A DNA stretch of 64,000 nt from Alentia gelatinosa (GCA_950022655.1 OX465584.1:4969694-5033693), one strand, 5' to 3'. Positions 1-11,778 are shown, numbered from the stretch's first letter. Made by a program: numbers and translations. The notes: generated by a model not told the origin, from the letters alone.

Positions 1-601
1 TTGTTTTACACATTTTATCTAATAATCTCTGGGGAAAATCACACATAAACAACAAAAACCAGCAAATTTCATTGTGGTCTAAATTTATTTGGAAGGGGCT
101 AAGGTTGAATCTACAAGGTGGTGTATGTAGGACATGAGTTCGGCGTATTTCATGTGGTTGTCATCGGGTGTAAATAAAGTGGGATTCACACGTGGGATTT
201 ATAGGGGACAGAGCAGGAAGATATAATGCTAAAACCCAGGACATGATGTTTTTCACATGGAACACTTTATTTACATATGCGAGCAAGGCAAGAAAAGTGA
301 CATTTCCAAATTATCACTCACTTCTTTTGTGCCTCCATTAGTGAAGAACAGCAACTTTTTCACCTCTTTTAGTGAAGAACACCTACTCGGGGGGCGTCAT
401 GGCGGCGCCCATGGATCATAGGCTATATGCCATATACTTTGCATTGGAAAAATCCAAGATGGCCGTCAGAAAATGGCGTAAACATTTCTAAACATCTATT
501 TCTGAAATGTAAGGGTTCTAAGCTTTCCGAAAATGTATAGGTTACAAAATCCCCATCAAAGCCCAACATACATGTATTTGGTGTAATATTTTGGCATTCC
601 A
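1..601. other. no gene seen
   Basis: I see no coding exon or RNA gene here. The only recognisable piece is at about 176-205, where a GTGGGATTCACACG stretch matches the start of the 71-bp repeat family found at 25 kb and 60 kb. Confidence 0.5.
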
Positions 602-604
602 TTA

Positions 605-1039
605 GGGGGTGCGTCCACCAACCACGACAGGGCTGCGACAACGGCTTTCTGACAGGGTCCACGACAGCTCTACCATTGGAAGCCTTGTCGTAGCCTTGTC
701 GTGGTTGGTGGACCACAGTTCCCGACAAGAGGCTACGACAAGGTCACGACAGGCTGCGACATGAAGCTTGTCGGGGGCCTGTCGGGGGCCTTCTGACAAG
801 GTTACGAGAAAATCGAACATGTTCGATTTTGGAGCCGTGTCGTGGCGTGTCGTGGCGTGTCGGGAGGTTGTCGCAGAGATCTAGGATAGAATATTTAGGT
901 GGAGCGTGCACTTCCCGACAGGCTGCGACAAGGGGTCACGACAGCCCCCCTTCTCACGACAAGGCTGCGACAAGGCTGCGATTGGAACTTTCTTGTCAGC
1001 GTGTGTCGCAGCCCTGTTGTGGTTGGTGGACGCACCCCC
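605..1039. mobile_element. 435-bp MITE with TTA target duplication
   Basis: The ends are inverted repeats of about 33 bp that begin GGGGGTGCGTCCACCAACCA on the left and read the same, with one or two changes, on the other strand at the right. TTA flanks both ends (602-604 and 1040-1042). A TTA duplication with G-rich termini suggests a PIF/Harbinger-type non-autonomous element, which is inference from the target site only. The interior repeats the phrase CGTGGTTGGTGGAC and related GCGACAAGG strings in both orientations, and its centre is a short palindrome around AACATGTT (about 814-832). Open frames across it are not coding. The two ends are nearly identical, so the copy looks fairly young. 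Confidence 0.8.
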
Positions 1040-1042
1040 TTA

Positions 1043-1850
1043 GAGTGTTAGCTCCATGGTTCGGTGAAAAAAAAATTTTGGGTCGGAACATGCATGTACC
1101 TTAAAAATCTAAATAATCAAGCTGACTATTATGTTGACATCGTAATGCACCTCCAACTCTCGTCAGATCTCGGCAGGTCTCGTGACACTGCCCTGTCACG
1201 TGACCACATCGCGACACCCGGAAGTGGGTGGACTTCCGGTGTCTGATGACAAAGGCGGGTGGGTAAATGGTTAACGAGGTGGCGCCGCCTGTTGGCAGTG
1301 TGAGGTGTAACCTGAGAGTGGCGTATAGCCAGGTGCCCGCATCCCCCGTCATACAACGACACACCCACGACAGCGGGCCGAGTTCCCTGTCTGATCTAAG
1401 GGCCTAGGTATTCATGCTATTTATCTGGGCTTATTTGGGTGTTGAAAAAAACAAGGAAATATTTCCCATAAAAATTCAGGGTTTAAACCTGACATATATA
1501 TACACCATAAACACCGTAAATAGATATAAATAATGATATTATTTCTAAACATATGCCTCTATGAAGAGTCTGTGGGTAGGTAGAGTTGGGAATTGAGGCT
1601 TGTTAATGATATGAGTAGTATAGCAGTTATATCTCGCTACTTTGTGTTGTTATATGTTCATTTTAAAAAAGGAAAGGGATTTCACATTTCAGAAATGAAA
1701 ACACGGATTTCCGCGGAAACAAGGAGAACTGACATCCCTGATTGTTGTATTTTAAGGCATATATCCGAAAACGAAAGGGGGGGGGGTAAATGATTAGGTA
1801 CTGAAGGAAGGGGGATGATGGAGGTTTATTCCTGGTGGTGCCGACTTGCG
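1043..1850. other. no gene seen
   Basis: The stretch has a moderately GC-rich part (about 1140-1380) followed by AT-rich DNA. No splice-bounded open frame, RNA gene or clear repeat end was found. The open frames at 1064-1368 overlap on both strands and look like chance. Confidence 0.4.
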
Positions 1851-1854
1851 TAAT

Positions 1855-1978
1855 ATAACAAAATCAGACGATCTGCAGTCGTCACATGCTTAGCGTTTAC
1901 ACTCAACGATCTCTAGCTTTTTAGTGCTGAAAGTCGTCAGGAGGTCCAAAATGCCAAAATGGCCGGCCAGAATCGTCT
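1855..1978. mobile_element. partial relative of the 10.5-kb TTA MITE
   Basis: The phrases CAGACGATCTGCAGTCGTCA, GCGTTTACACT and GAAAGTCGTCAGG match pieces of the complete element at 10509-10871 in shuffled form. It ends at GAATCGTCTAG just before the next element starts. The fragment has no clear target duplication. Confidence 0.45.
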
Positions 1979-1980
1979 AG

Positions 1981-2462
1981 TTTATTACCCACCGATTACG
2001 GAGTCTCAATAGCAAATGTATAATTAGCTACCAGGAGATTCCGGGAAAATAGTCCTGTCCATAATGAGGGTGAATCACCATGTACTTCGAAATAAGTTTC
2101 TTGAATGTTCATTCATTGCTAATTATTTAGAATCAATCATAATAATCTCATTTACCATTAGAAATCACTGTCATATTACACTTTGCATGCTAAAATCACA
2201 GGTTAATGGCGAACTATATCATTGGTGTACGTCTACACCGAATTACTGCCACACTTGACAGTGCTGTGATGTCTGGAACTAAATGCCTTACAGGAACTTT
2301 TTGATTGCAATAGATTTGTTATTAATCTTGTAGGTGGGTAATAAATACAATAACGACTGGTTTTGTATACGAATGACCGTAATCTCCTCGTAGTTGACGG
2401 CGTAATATCCTCACTAATCGCTCGGATATTACCACGCGTCAACCACTCGGAGATTCTCGGGA
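1981..2462 (+). mobile_element. group I hairpin element (copy 1)
   Basis: The outer end is TTTATTACCCACC followed by GAGTCTC. The body runs about 330 bp to the inverted inner motif GTAGGTGGGTAATAAA near 2331, followed by a hairpin arm with GTAGTTGACG. The body from about 2040 to 2330 is the reverse complement of that at 19866-20398, so the two are copies in opposite orientation. The outermost part of the hairpin's second arm is missing here, so this copy is slightly truncated. Confidence 0.65.
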
Positions 2463-3445
2463 GCGGTGCCGACGTCACTAAGATACACTGCGTTGCTCGA
2501 TTGTCTCGCTCTGCAGTCTATTTTCCCGAAAGCGGTGCAGTGCACTCCCACACTCACGAAGGGTTAAACCACTTTTCACCCCATTGAAACCAATGTTAAA
2601 TCCACTGTACATCTCTATTAATATCTCAATAAATATCCAACATAGAGAAATCTAACAAGAAATGACATATAGCTGAAGAACAGGGTAAGAGGGTATATGG
2701 GTTTCTTTTTATCCATTTGTTATGCAAAGATTGTTTTATTTTGTGTGCAAACTCAAGCAAACTGGCAAAATTGCAGATGACAGGCTGCTGCAACTGTCAA
2801 AACAAAAACATATTCAAAAGTGCATAAATATTCAAATTCAAACATTCACACTTCTCTCCCACAAAGTTTATTCATATCACTTGACAGAAGAATATCAAAC
2901 AACCTCTAACTACGCATATTAACTATGTGCAGTGAGTTCAAACATCGATTTACGTTTCGTCGATCGAGCGATAATAACAGAAAGCTAGGGTCTCCGAAAA
3001 TGGCAAAACCCTTTGCCAGCTAGAGCCTCGTTTGGGTTTGAACGTTCCGCTCCCGAGATTACGGCCACTCGTACACAAAACCAGTCAGTATTGTGTATGT
3101 AAACGCCGGGTATGGACTGGCCTCAGTCCCTGTATCCTACCCCTCCACCCTTTCTGAGTCAGAGAAGGACACAAACTATAATGAATTTTATTCCGATTTT
3201 CTTTAATCATAATCAAAGACTTGAGCAAGTCTAGGTATGGACAACCCTGGTGGCGTCCGGGAGACCGGAAGTCGAGCGGTTTCTCGTCTCCCTCACAGGA
3301 GAGTGATACTCGGACGTTACCAGCTCGCTCGGCTTTCTCTCTCGTCTTAATTCTCACCTTTCTCGTTAATTAATGAAGAAACGGTCACGTGACCCGCAGC
3401 AGGGGTCAGTGCACATCCGGTTCTGAATTGACCCCAAAATGAGGC
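2463..3445. other. no gene seen
   Basis: No supportable gene. A piece around 3075-3105 resembles the ACCAGTCAGTATTGTGTATG arm of the group I hairpin elements, so remnants of that family are present. The minus-strand open frame at 3085-3357 has no recognisable domain. Confidence 0.4.
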
Positions 3446-3450
3446 TATCA

Positions 3451-3520
<70 letters not shown>

Positions 3521-3571
3521 CGTGTGTATGTGTGTAGGTGTGTGTGTAGGTGTGTGTGTAGGTGTGTGTGG
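3451..3571. repeat. (TG)n microsatellite
   Basis: About 80 bases of almost pure TG are followed by TGTAGG interruptions. This is a simple sequence repeat. Confidence 0.97.
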
Positions 3572-3597
3572 AGTTGCACTATAGGAGAGGCTATATA

Positions 3598-3745
3598 CAC
3601 AATATTACCATGATTTCGATCTGAGTGGCCGTATTCTCAGCGAAGTTGACGCGAAGTTAAACTCTGAGCGATAGCGAGGAGAATTGCGTAGCGTCAACTA
3701 CAAGGAGAAAACGGCCACACAGATCGAAATCATGGTAATGTTGTA
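3598..3745. mobile_element. hairpin of group I type, divergent arms
   Basis: The arms CCATGATTTCGATCTG and CAGATCGAAATCATGG pair across a centre carrying GTTGACGCG and CGTCAACTA. The outer flank TTCTTACTCACC resembles the inner motif of the group. The central part is shared with other group I hairpins but the outer arms are not. A second copy of these outer arms is at about 50415-50500. Confidence 0.7.
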
Positions 3746-4189
3746 TTTCTTACTCACCTTTCGAGTAATTATTAGGAATAAAATCTTGTAAATAATTAGA
3801 TAATTCGACGCAAGTGCCGTGCATTGTTTATATAAAATATTTCCTATAATGCCCATCAGGTGGCCAAGGAGAATACAGGTTTCCGTATTCTACTCAGTAG
3901 CGATCTCTATAGGCTCCATAGGCTTAGTATGGAGACTCCGTATTAGATGGGTAATAATAGCGATCTGTAGGCTCCATAGGCTTAGTATGGCGACTCTGTA
4001 TTTGGTGGGTAACACCCGTGGGTATTTGGTGGGTAACACTCGTAGTTGTCAAGAGAACTCGACCCGTTTTGGATAATTCAATTCATGAACTCGACCCGTT
4101 TGAGATACTCATGAAGAAGACATTTCCATATAGAACGAAAGGTCTGACAAGTTAGCTTTTATATAAAAAAAAAGCCCAGTTATGTTCAG

Positions 4190-4300
4190 GTGTAAGGTAA
4201 AGGTAAGGGATAGGTTTAGGGATATAGTTGGAGATAGGGTTAGGGAAAGGGTTAGGATTAGGGGAAAGGTTAGGGATAAGCTTAGGGGGAGGGGTTACTA
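4190..4300. repeat. degenerate TTAGGG-like tract
   Basis: Repeats such as GGGTTAGGG, GGTTAGGGAT and GGTTTAGGGA recur over about 100 bases. They resemble an interstitial, decayed (TTAGGG)n tract, which is the common metazoan telomere repeat. It could also be a chance G-rich minisatellite. Confidence 0.6.
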
Positions 4301-4517
4301 CAGAAAGTCGTCAGGTGGTGCCAAATTCAAGAATCGCCGTCTATAATCGTCTGGTGTAAATAAAACTAAGTAAAGAAGTTGTAGGTTCTGCAGCCGGTTA
4401 TGATATCGCCATTCCTCATCAAATGACATAAGGTTCACTGCATTGTTCTCTAAAAGGACTGAATCTGCCTGTTAAACCAATTGTTCATATTGCAGCTTTT
4501 GTTATCATTACCCTTTA

Positions 4518-5014
4518 AGGCATATCGGACAATTTGGTTTGAAAATTAAAACCCATGTCAATTTCCTGAAAATTCTATATGATGATCTCCAAGTGTTGTG
4601 GAACACATATCTAACGTAGAATTTGGGGGACACCGTGCTAGTTTTTAATTTAGAGATCAATATTATGATAATTTTATATCAAAATATGTAGAAATTCTAA
4701 AAAGTATTTTGTACATAGTAAAACCCATGTCATTTTCCTCAAACTTTCACAGAATATAGTCCATATCTTGTGCTTCTTATTTAGGTTTTGAACCGTCCTT
4801 GTTTTTGAGAGAATTGAAGAAACCCATATTTTTCCTATGTAAATCAAGTAAATGTAAATTGGCCTATTTTACCTATTGTAATCGGAAAAACTGGACAAAA
4901 CGTTGAATTTACTCATGTAGAATAAGAATGAATCCAAAGAAACCAGTCTTCACTAGTATTTGACATTATTCAAAAATCCCTAGGTGGCGCCACTGTGAAT
5001 TTTACGGTATGCCT
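4518..5014. mobile_element. 497-bp MITE, AGGCATAYCG family, TTA duplication
   Basis: The ends read AGGCATATCGG on the left and CCGTATGCCT (reverse complement AGGCATACGG type) on the right. TTA flanks both sides (4515-4517 and 5015-5017). Near the right end it carries GGTGGCGCCACTGTGAA. A copy split by two other insertions occupies 17340-18410, and a decayed copy lies at 12480-12875. The AT-rich body has no long open frame, so it is non-autonomous. Confidence 0.75.
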
Positions 5015-5444
5015 TTAATCTTTTGCAAATCCGATTGAAAATTTAAACTAACCCTTTCATTGGAAGAATAATATATTTACATTGAAGACAAAGATATTAC
5101 TTTAAAGAAACGTATTGCCAGATTTCATCCTGTGCTGATTTCTTGTAATTTGATAATGGCTTGATTTAAATCTCAGTCGCCGTTCCTGTTATGGATATTA
5201 TTTAGGGTATTTACATTGAATCATATTTGCCATAGAAAAAAGCGTTGTTTGTTCACTGTGATAGATAAAAAAGAGAATGAAGATGACAATGACAAACAAT
5301 TAATCCTGTACGTTTAAGTATTTACTGTTGATAGGCGGAAATAGAATGACTCCATGGTCTGATTAATATATACAAAATATCAACCTGTTTCTAATACTAG
5401 TGGACATATCTTCCCCGTAGTTGACGCGTAGTAAAATATGGAGA

Positions 5445-5582
5445 CATGGTTAGTGTGACTGAACGGAATCTGTTCCGTGTTGTTTTTGTCGGAAATATTC
5501 ACCGAATTCGAAGAAAGAGGTGAATATTTCCGACCAAAACAACAAGGAACAGATGTAATTCAGACACACTCACTATGTCTCC
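5445..5582. mobile_element. long hairpin, about 140 bp
   Basis: The arms run from ATGGAGACATGGTTAGTG to the matching ACACTCACTATGTCTCC. The inner arms GTCGGAAATATTCAC and GTGAATATTTCCGAC surround a short loop. Just upstream (5417-5440) is CGTAGTTGACGCGTAGTA, the core string of group I hairpins. Confidence 0.7.
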
Positions 5583-5692
5583 CTATTAATCTATACCTAA
5601 AAATCATTAAAAACCCATTTTACAATTCACTTTTCATCACGTGGTACAGAGGGACGTATGATAATTCTTTCGTCACTCAGTGACGAACGGAA

Positions 5693-5843
5693 TAGAGGGA
5701 AACTATGTTCCGGTGAGCAAAAGTTCAAAGTTACGAGGTAAAGCTTGGAAAAATTACTGCCCAAGGCCCTGGCCGCGGGCAGTAATTTTTCCAAGCCTTA
5801 CCGAGTAACTTTGACTTTTGCTGACCGGTACTTGGTTTCCCTA
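5693..5843. mobile_element. hairpin, GAGGGAAACTATGTTCCGG family
   Basis: Arms GGGAAACTATGTTCCGGT... and ...ACCGGTACTTGGTTTCCC pair around the inner arms ATTACTGCCCAAGGC and GCCGCGGGCAGTAAT. A related but shorter hairpin with the same outer ends lies at 33873-33972, and a third fragment at about 58490-58530. Confidence 0.75.
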
Positions 5844-5849
5844 TTCCTA

Positions 5850-7195
5850 TATACCTTCATATATCGATAGAAATGCTTAATTCTTTACCTGAAACACTTC
5901 CAAAGCAAATGGCCACCCTTATCGAGTAACCACAACAGCTATTGCTTCGTCAACCTCGACACATAACTTATTTTTAATGCACCCCCCAGCAGCGGTATGT
6001 AACTCTAGTTAGTTCAATAATGGGTATATAGTAATCTGTACTCCTGGTCAGTAAAAGTGAGACATTGGCAAATAGGTATATATAGTAATATACGAGCTTG
6101 AGAGGATACCACGTCGTCAACTACTATCAGATTACAGGCCACCATACAGAAAATCAGTCGTTATTATATTTATTACCCACCTATACCATCTATATCAAGA
6201 ATATACCTATAATTCAAAGTGACTAGAAATTCGACAAAGTCTATCGTAAGACAAGGAGTAAACGTTTGCCCACTAGGACATTGTAGCCACTATCTATCTT
6301 TATTATCTGGAGTATGCGAAACCAGTCACTATTGTATTTTTATTAAGTGGGTAAAGATATGACTAATGAAGAAATAAACAATTTCCAATCAAATTTACAA
6401 AAATTCTTTTCCGATAACGGAGGAAAGGCTCAGTCTACCTTTAAGTTAAACGAAAAAAATGATACACTTATATTCAAAATATTGATTCTTAACAATCTCC
6501 TATTGCAACTGAGAACAATAGTTTATATTCAGTATATATAGAGAAATACATAACGGTATGAAGTAGGAAGAGCATAGAAGTGGGAACAATGTGAAAATTC
6601 CAAGAAAGATCAAGGTTGTCTGTTAAAAGCCAAACTTGCTCTGTAACGCCGCTTCTGATTGGTGGAAATGAAGTGACTGGGAGACACTAACACTACCCAG
6701 AATGCATCAGAACGACAATCCTACAATTGCTAACCTTTCAATAGCAGACGACATTTTTCTCTGAAAGTACCTGCTATAAAGCCGCAAATGTGACTTATAC
6801 CTCTATCTGTAAGTAGAATTAGGGATGAAAGATCCTTGTATCAGTGTCAGACATTACTGCATGTAACTGCTTTTGTTGATTGTTTTTCTTGATGTTGATT
6901 GCGCGTCATAGTTCGATAATGCGGCATTTTATTCCCACTTTACCATGAGGATGAATCCCTGTTTACTGTCCATACAGCAACCGCGCATCGCGACAGGATC
7001 AAATGATCTCCTCTCGTAGAAGCTGAAGAGAGCCTCAGAGCAGGCGAGGGGTAGAACGACACTGGGCAATTATGGAGGTGTGTTCCGAGTTCTCTATACT
7101 CAATTTGCCACATTTGTGTATACGGCTTTCATGAGAAAGATACGCAGGTTATTCTCTATGTTCTTCTGTCAAAGTCCGTTGTAGAACATGAAGGT
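5850..7195. other. no gene seen; group I fragments
   Basis: Pieces at about 6140-6200 and 6315-6350 carry AGTCGTTATT, TTTATTACCCACC and ATTAAGTGGGTAA, which are inner ends of group I elements without their hairpins. The remainder, including 6540-7190, has no supportable exon. Confidence 0.45.
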
Positions 7196-7198
7196 ATT

Positions 7199-7583
7199 TA
7201 TCCTACCCCTAATATAAAATCCCATAGGCTTAACATTGACTTTCCGTATGCGCCCGTATGTCGCATACGGATAAAAAATCGCTCCTAGGAGCGTACACAA
7301 AATGGAACAATCAGAGATCAGCAGCTGAAAGTAGTTCCAAGCGCCTTCAGAGCAGAAAGGAGAGCTATATGGAGGACTTCAGAAAGTTTTTATCGTGTTT
7401 TTTGTTATTATCCTCACATAAAAATATCGTTCACAGGGGGTAGGATAAAATCAAAACCTTATTCGTTTTAATCTGGGCTCCCGTATGCGACTCCTGGAGT
7501 TTTGGCTCCGGAAATCACTTGGCTCCGCCTCGTGATATCACTACGCCAAACTCCAGTCATTGTATACGGGAGCCCAGGTTAAA
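7199..7583 (+). mobile_element. group II hairpin element
   Basis: The end motif TATCCTACCCCTAATATAAA with CCCATAGGCTTAACATTG is followed by about 200 bp of body. The inverted motif GGGGGTAGGATAAA is at 7436-7449, and a hairpin of about 120 bp fills 7463-7583. The hairpin arms begin GTTTTAATCTGGGCTCCCG and close with the complement; the centre has GGCTCCGCC. Copy 55158-55446 has the same layout and related arms. The open frames inside are not coding. Confidence 0.75.
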
Positions 7584-7765
7584 ACTCATCCGGTTTTACG
7601 ATAATATGCTACATGAGTGGCATGTGGTGATACACATACATAGATGTGTAGGAACTATTAAATCATTATCATTTCATCATATCTCATTCAACTCCACACT
7701 CTATGTGGTCGAATAAGATCCTTGTTATCGCTGTTAAAGAACTATTATTAGCCAGTGATATGATT

Positions 7766-8105
7766 TATTATCCACTTAATACAAAGTGTCCATAGAAAAC
7801 ACATAGGGAGTTTGTATGGACATACCCGGCGCATACGGATATGTTGTATGCTCTGGGTGGCGCATACGGAAAAATAGTGCGTATGGAAAAATAGTGCAAA
7901 ACTAAAATGAACTGATATCGATATACCACTTGCCCCTAAAAGATGGAAAATATATACAATATAGACTGGTTTCAGATAAAAGCGGTTGTATGCTCCTCAG
8001 AGTTGACTCTGCGCAACATCCTCGCATACGCTCGGATATAACTACGCATCAACTCCTCGGAACATACGGCCGCTTGTATCTGAAACCAGTCAATATTGTG
8101 TATGT
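7766..8105 (+). mobile_element. group I hairpin element
   Basis: The end TTATTATCCACTTAATACAA and its TCCATAGAAAACACATAGGG continuation are followed by CATACCCGGCGCATACGG. An imperfect inner motif is at about 7942, and the hairpin at 7955-8105 has GACTGGTTTCAG/CTGAAACCAGTC arms. The core again has GAGTTGAC and ATCAACTC. The copy at 46825-47286 has the same body. Confidence 0.75.
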
Positions 8106-8681
8106 ATTCATATTTGTATGCGGATGGCTATGGATTGAAAGCCATGATGTAAAACCGTCAACAAGGATGAATTGTGAGCTGAATAAAAAAGTGAAAAATA
8201 GATTTAAAAAAACATGGGTTATGCAAATACAGTAATAAGGCATACAGAAAAGGTATGACCCTAGATGATTCAACAGGCCTCAGAATCATTTACCACTCGA
8301 ATCACTACTAAAGAAATCCTACATGCCATTCACAAAAACTAGTTTCAAGCAGAGCCATTTTAAATGTTCCTCAAATTAGACTTTAACCAGTTGCCATTTT
8401 CCTGAATCAGTTTCGCAGAAGAAGAAATTCGCCACTGTTTTAATCCTCGTAACATTCATGATCGTTATTGACAAAATTGTTTGAAAATCACTTTTTATTT
8501 TCTTAAACTCTTTTCCGTGGATAATTTTCCGCTAGTTTTAATGGGATTTGTGATGTCCTTTTCAAATTTATTTATCAGACGGGAAATATTTGAATGAAAT
8601 CGAGAGAAAAGAAATATAATTCAAATATCGATTTAAAATATCGTGTCTGTTAAATTGAGTATTAATACTTGCTTAACATTA
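8106..8681. other. no gene seen
   Basis: AT-rich sequence with no supportable exon, RNA gene or repeat boundary. Confidence 0.4.
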
Positions 8682-8965
8682 AGGCCCGGCGTCCACCTAC
8701 TACCATAGAATCGTAGACCTCCCGATATGGCACTGATACAAAATGTCAAAATCGGTGCCATATCGGGAAGGTGCAAAATCGTAGACATGTGTCTAGACAT
8801 GCAAATCCACCATGCATTATATTGGGTTTTTATCGGTGTCTAATCGCAGAAATGTGGTCAACTGCCCCGATATTAGGTGACCTTCCGAAGCGATTTTGAT
8901 TTTGTATCGGGAGGTGCATCGTAGACCATATCGGAGCCACATCGTAGTATGTGGACGCCGGGCCT
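8682..8965. mobile_element. 284-bp palindromic MITE, GGCGTCCACCTACTAC family
   Basis: The termini are AGGCCCGGCGTCCACC and its complement GGACGCCGGGCCT, with TA on each side. Arms are inverted repeats almost throughout, with phrases such as TACGATTTTGCACCTTCCCG and GACCTCCCGATATGG. Similar-length copies are at 37353-37634 and 50611-50892, and a half copy is at about 38275-38405. The clean TA duplication of the 50.6-kb copy suggests a TA-inserting element; a TWA site cannot be excluded. Confidence 0.8.
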
Positions 8966-9182
8966 TATTCTACATAAAAGAAACACTCCTTTTCATAAAA
9001 TTTTGCGGTTTTCTTCTTAAACGGGTTCAAGATGTCAGCTGAAACTGCTTTTACCTGTCCAGGTAAGCTTTCACAGGGACTGGTCAAAATAAATATTAGG
9101 ACTGGTATCGTGTTCCGCCCATCGACCTTGAACTTTGTAAAGTACGCTTTTCTCCCTGAGACAATATCCCAAAATGACATGA

Positions 9183-9475
9183 CATAGACATTGTATGGGA
9201 AGGACTGGCCTTTGATATAGTAGTAAATCTACCACTTCTGGGGATGAAGGAGAAAGATGGTTGTTCACCACACCACATAGACATGGTATGAGAAGGATTG
9301 GGCTTTGATACAGCAGTAAATCTACCACTGCTGAGGGTGAAGGAGAAAGGTGGCTGTACACCACACTACCTTGACATGGTATGAGAAGGACTGGCCTTTG
9401 ATATAGTAGTAAGTCTACCACTGCTGGGTATGAAAGAGGAAAAGTGGTTGTACACCACACCACATAGACATAGTA
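9183..9475. repeat. 94-bp tandem repeat, about 3 copies
   Basis: The phrase GTATGAGAAGGACTGGCC recurs every 93-94 bases with TAGTAGTAAATCTACCACT and a GTACACCACACCACATAGAC junction. A single diverged piece occurs at about 44295-44340. The minus-strand open frames over it arise from the repeat. Confidence 0.85.
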
Positions 9476-10002
9476 TGACGACTAGCAATGATGAAGGAGG
9501 AAAAAAAGAGAAAGTACATCTGTGTAAAATGAATGGCCATTTCATAACGGAAGCTTTGAATATTATGTTTTCAAGTTCTTTCAATTTAATGTGGGTCCAA
9601 TTCACGACTACATAAAGTGGAGAACACATAAACCCCTGTTCCCGGTAACCCATACCCGCCTGTTCTGGGTTGATATCGTTCACCAGGCCCTGAACTGAAG
9701 CCATGTTTATAGCTCAGTATGGTTCTGCTGTACTCGGTTCCCAGCAGAGACTCATAAACCTCACCCTCGTGACTTCTTTATATCATCGTACTTGGTGAAG
9801 TGTGAGTCACAGTCGCTTAATTCTGATAACCCGATGAATAATTCAGCTCCAGTCAGGGTCGTAGACTATCTTCTATTCAACTGGTGACTGGGAGAGTTAT
9901 TTATAGTTCTTATACCCAAGTAGCAGTAAGTCATATTATCATTATCGTTTGTGAAACATCGGAAAGAATAGACCGTTTCCAAACCGCACCACGTAAGGCT
10001 AA

Positions 10003-10310
10003 AGCCCAATGCCCATCTACCGATTTCGGAACATTCATGTACCTTTGTCGGCGACAAACGGACAGTAATTTGTCTCAGCCAAGGCATCCTAACGGAGTCG
10101 GCCGTAGTCGGTAGATGTAGGACAGTTAGGCAAGGGTGAGCCACCAATTAGTAGACAGATTTGCTTAGGACTAATATCCACCAACCCCATCTCCTCAATG
10201 TCCGCAGATCGAGCGAAGGGTTACGTAATTTGCCTGCGACAAGGTGACCGACTCCTATACGATTTGCAAACTAATTGCTCAACCCAGAATCGGTAGCTGG
10301 GCATCGGGCT
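10003..10310 (+). mobile_element. 308-bp MITE, AGCCCAATGCCCATCTACCG family
   Basis: Inverted ends are AGCCCAATGCCCATCTACCG and ...GGTAGCTGGGCATCGGGCT. Flanks are TAA/TTA. The internal phrases CCGACTACGGCC-type and CAAGGGTGAGCC match the copy at 33240-33546, which is in the opposite orientation and has a perfect TTA duplication. Confidence 0.8.
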
Positions 10311-10508
10311 TTACGGTCTGTAAGGGTCTAACAGGGCATGGCTCCCATTTGCCTGTTCCCTCTGACTGATGGGAGAAAGGAATTTCATGATTGGCTGTTC
10401 TAATTTTAGCTGAACTCTAGCCTCTTGTTACTGGCAAATCGGTTAGGCCAGTTAGTACCAGCGGAGGCAGGAATCCCTGACTCAAAATGGCACCCCCTAA
10501 CAGTCTTA

Positions 10509-10871
10509 CCTGGCGTTTACACTAGACGATTATAGGCGGCGATTCTTGAACCTGACGACTTTCAGCCGTAAAAGTCAAGAAATCGTCTAATATAAACGCC
10601 AAGTGCGTGGCGACTGCAGATCGTCTGATTATGCAATAAAGCACCACCTCACGACTATTAGACAGGCTCCGACCCTGGCAACTATTTCAAGCCGCCTTGA
10701 ATGAGTCATCTATACGGGCGGCGATTATGTGAAATCTCCTAGTCGTCAGTGTGAACGCTCGTGTAAATTCTGATGTAGAAGACTTTTGCTGTGGACATTG
10801 CAACCGCCTGGCGACTATTGGTTGACGATCTACAGTCGCCACGTATTTAGTCGTCTAGTGTAAACGCCGGG
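10509..10871. mobile_element. 363-bp MITE with TTA target duplication
   Basis: The ends are CCTGGCGTTTACACTAGACG and its complement CGTCTAGTGTAAACGCCGGG. TTA flanks each end (10506-10508 and 10872-10874). Internal inverted phrases around GTCGTCAGG/CCTGACGAC are visible. This is the reference copy for fragments at 1855-1978, 4305-4360 and 58570-58665. PIF/Harbinger-like affiliation is inferred from the TTA duplication. Confidence 0.8.
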
Positions 10872-10874
10872 TTA

Positions 10875-11750
10875 GTTTGAGCCTGTGCGCCTTGGCCCTG
10901 GCGACAACAGACTGTACTAGAGTCTACGGAAAGTATACCACACGTATGTACGTAAGTGTATTGAATGCTTTGGAGTGTCTTTTATTGTCAATGTTGGTTA
11001 TACTCTTGAAAAATGTCTCTGGTTGAATACTGTATCTTGTGCTTTTTCTTGAATGAAAAACCATAATACAGAAAAATTAACTGGTGATAGTGAGCAAGTA
11101 GATATATCAATTTCAATCTATTACGTCTTGCTTGGTTACGTCCTTCGCTCTTTTACATGTGATCGTTTATCCATTGTTGTTTAAAGGGCCTATTCCATCT
11201 GGCCTGGGCCTGGCAGAATCGGCAACAATCTTTTGATGATTATTGGTGAAACCAGACCTATATATTTCCCCCTGGCAGTATCTGGTATCGTCTGTTTCGA
11301 TTCTGACACCCAGCCGATAGTACCGGAAAATGATGGAAATCTCTGACTTCACCCAATTGCAATCCTGCCTGAGATCCTCGTTGCTGGGCCTGTATACTTT
11401 ATTATTGCATGACTAATTATTTTCAAGATAGAAATACACCTACCTTCGACTAATCACTTTCAGTAGACATGCCGGGGTCAAGGTCACAGTTGTTGCAATC
11501 GGACACCAGAGGACACTACTAGCAATGCCAGTATCGGTGCGCGTCGGAAACATGGAACAAGGCATCTGACAGCGGCCGACGGCAGCCAACGGTGGCCGAC
11601 AGCATCAATCTCCCCAGGTTATGGTGTTCCATTACACCGATTGTACCTGAAAAGTAATTCAGACACTGTCAGAGTCATACTTTGGCTGAGAATTCTGCCA
11701 TATGTAACAGCCCCTTAACATATGTTTGTTTATCTAACATAGTTTAACTT
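10875..11750. other. no gene seen
   Basis: Non-repetitive at the level I can read. A locally GC-rich patch at about 11490-11610 repeats the string GGCCGACGGCAGC-like twice. No supportable exon. Confidence 0.4.
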
Positions 11751-11778
11751 ATGCTCATTCATCGATCATGGTTAAATA

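Noticed and set aside
1230..1260. CTGATGA string suggesting a hammerhead ribozyme
   Set aside because: The other conserved core parts (GAAA and the cleavage triplet with flanking stems) are not at suitable distances.
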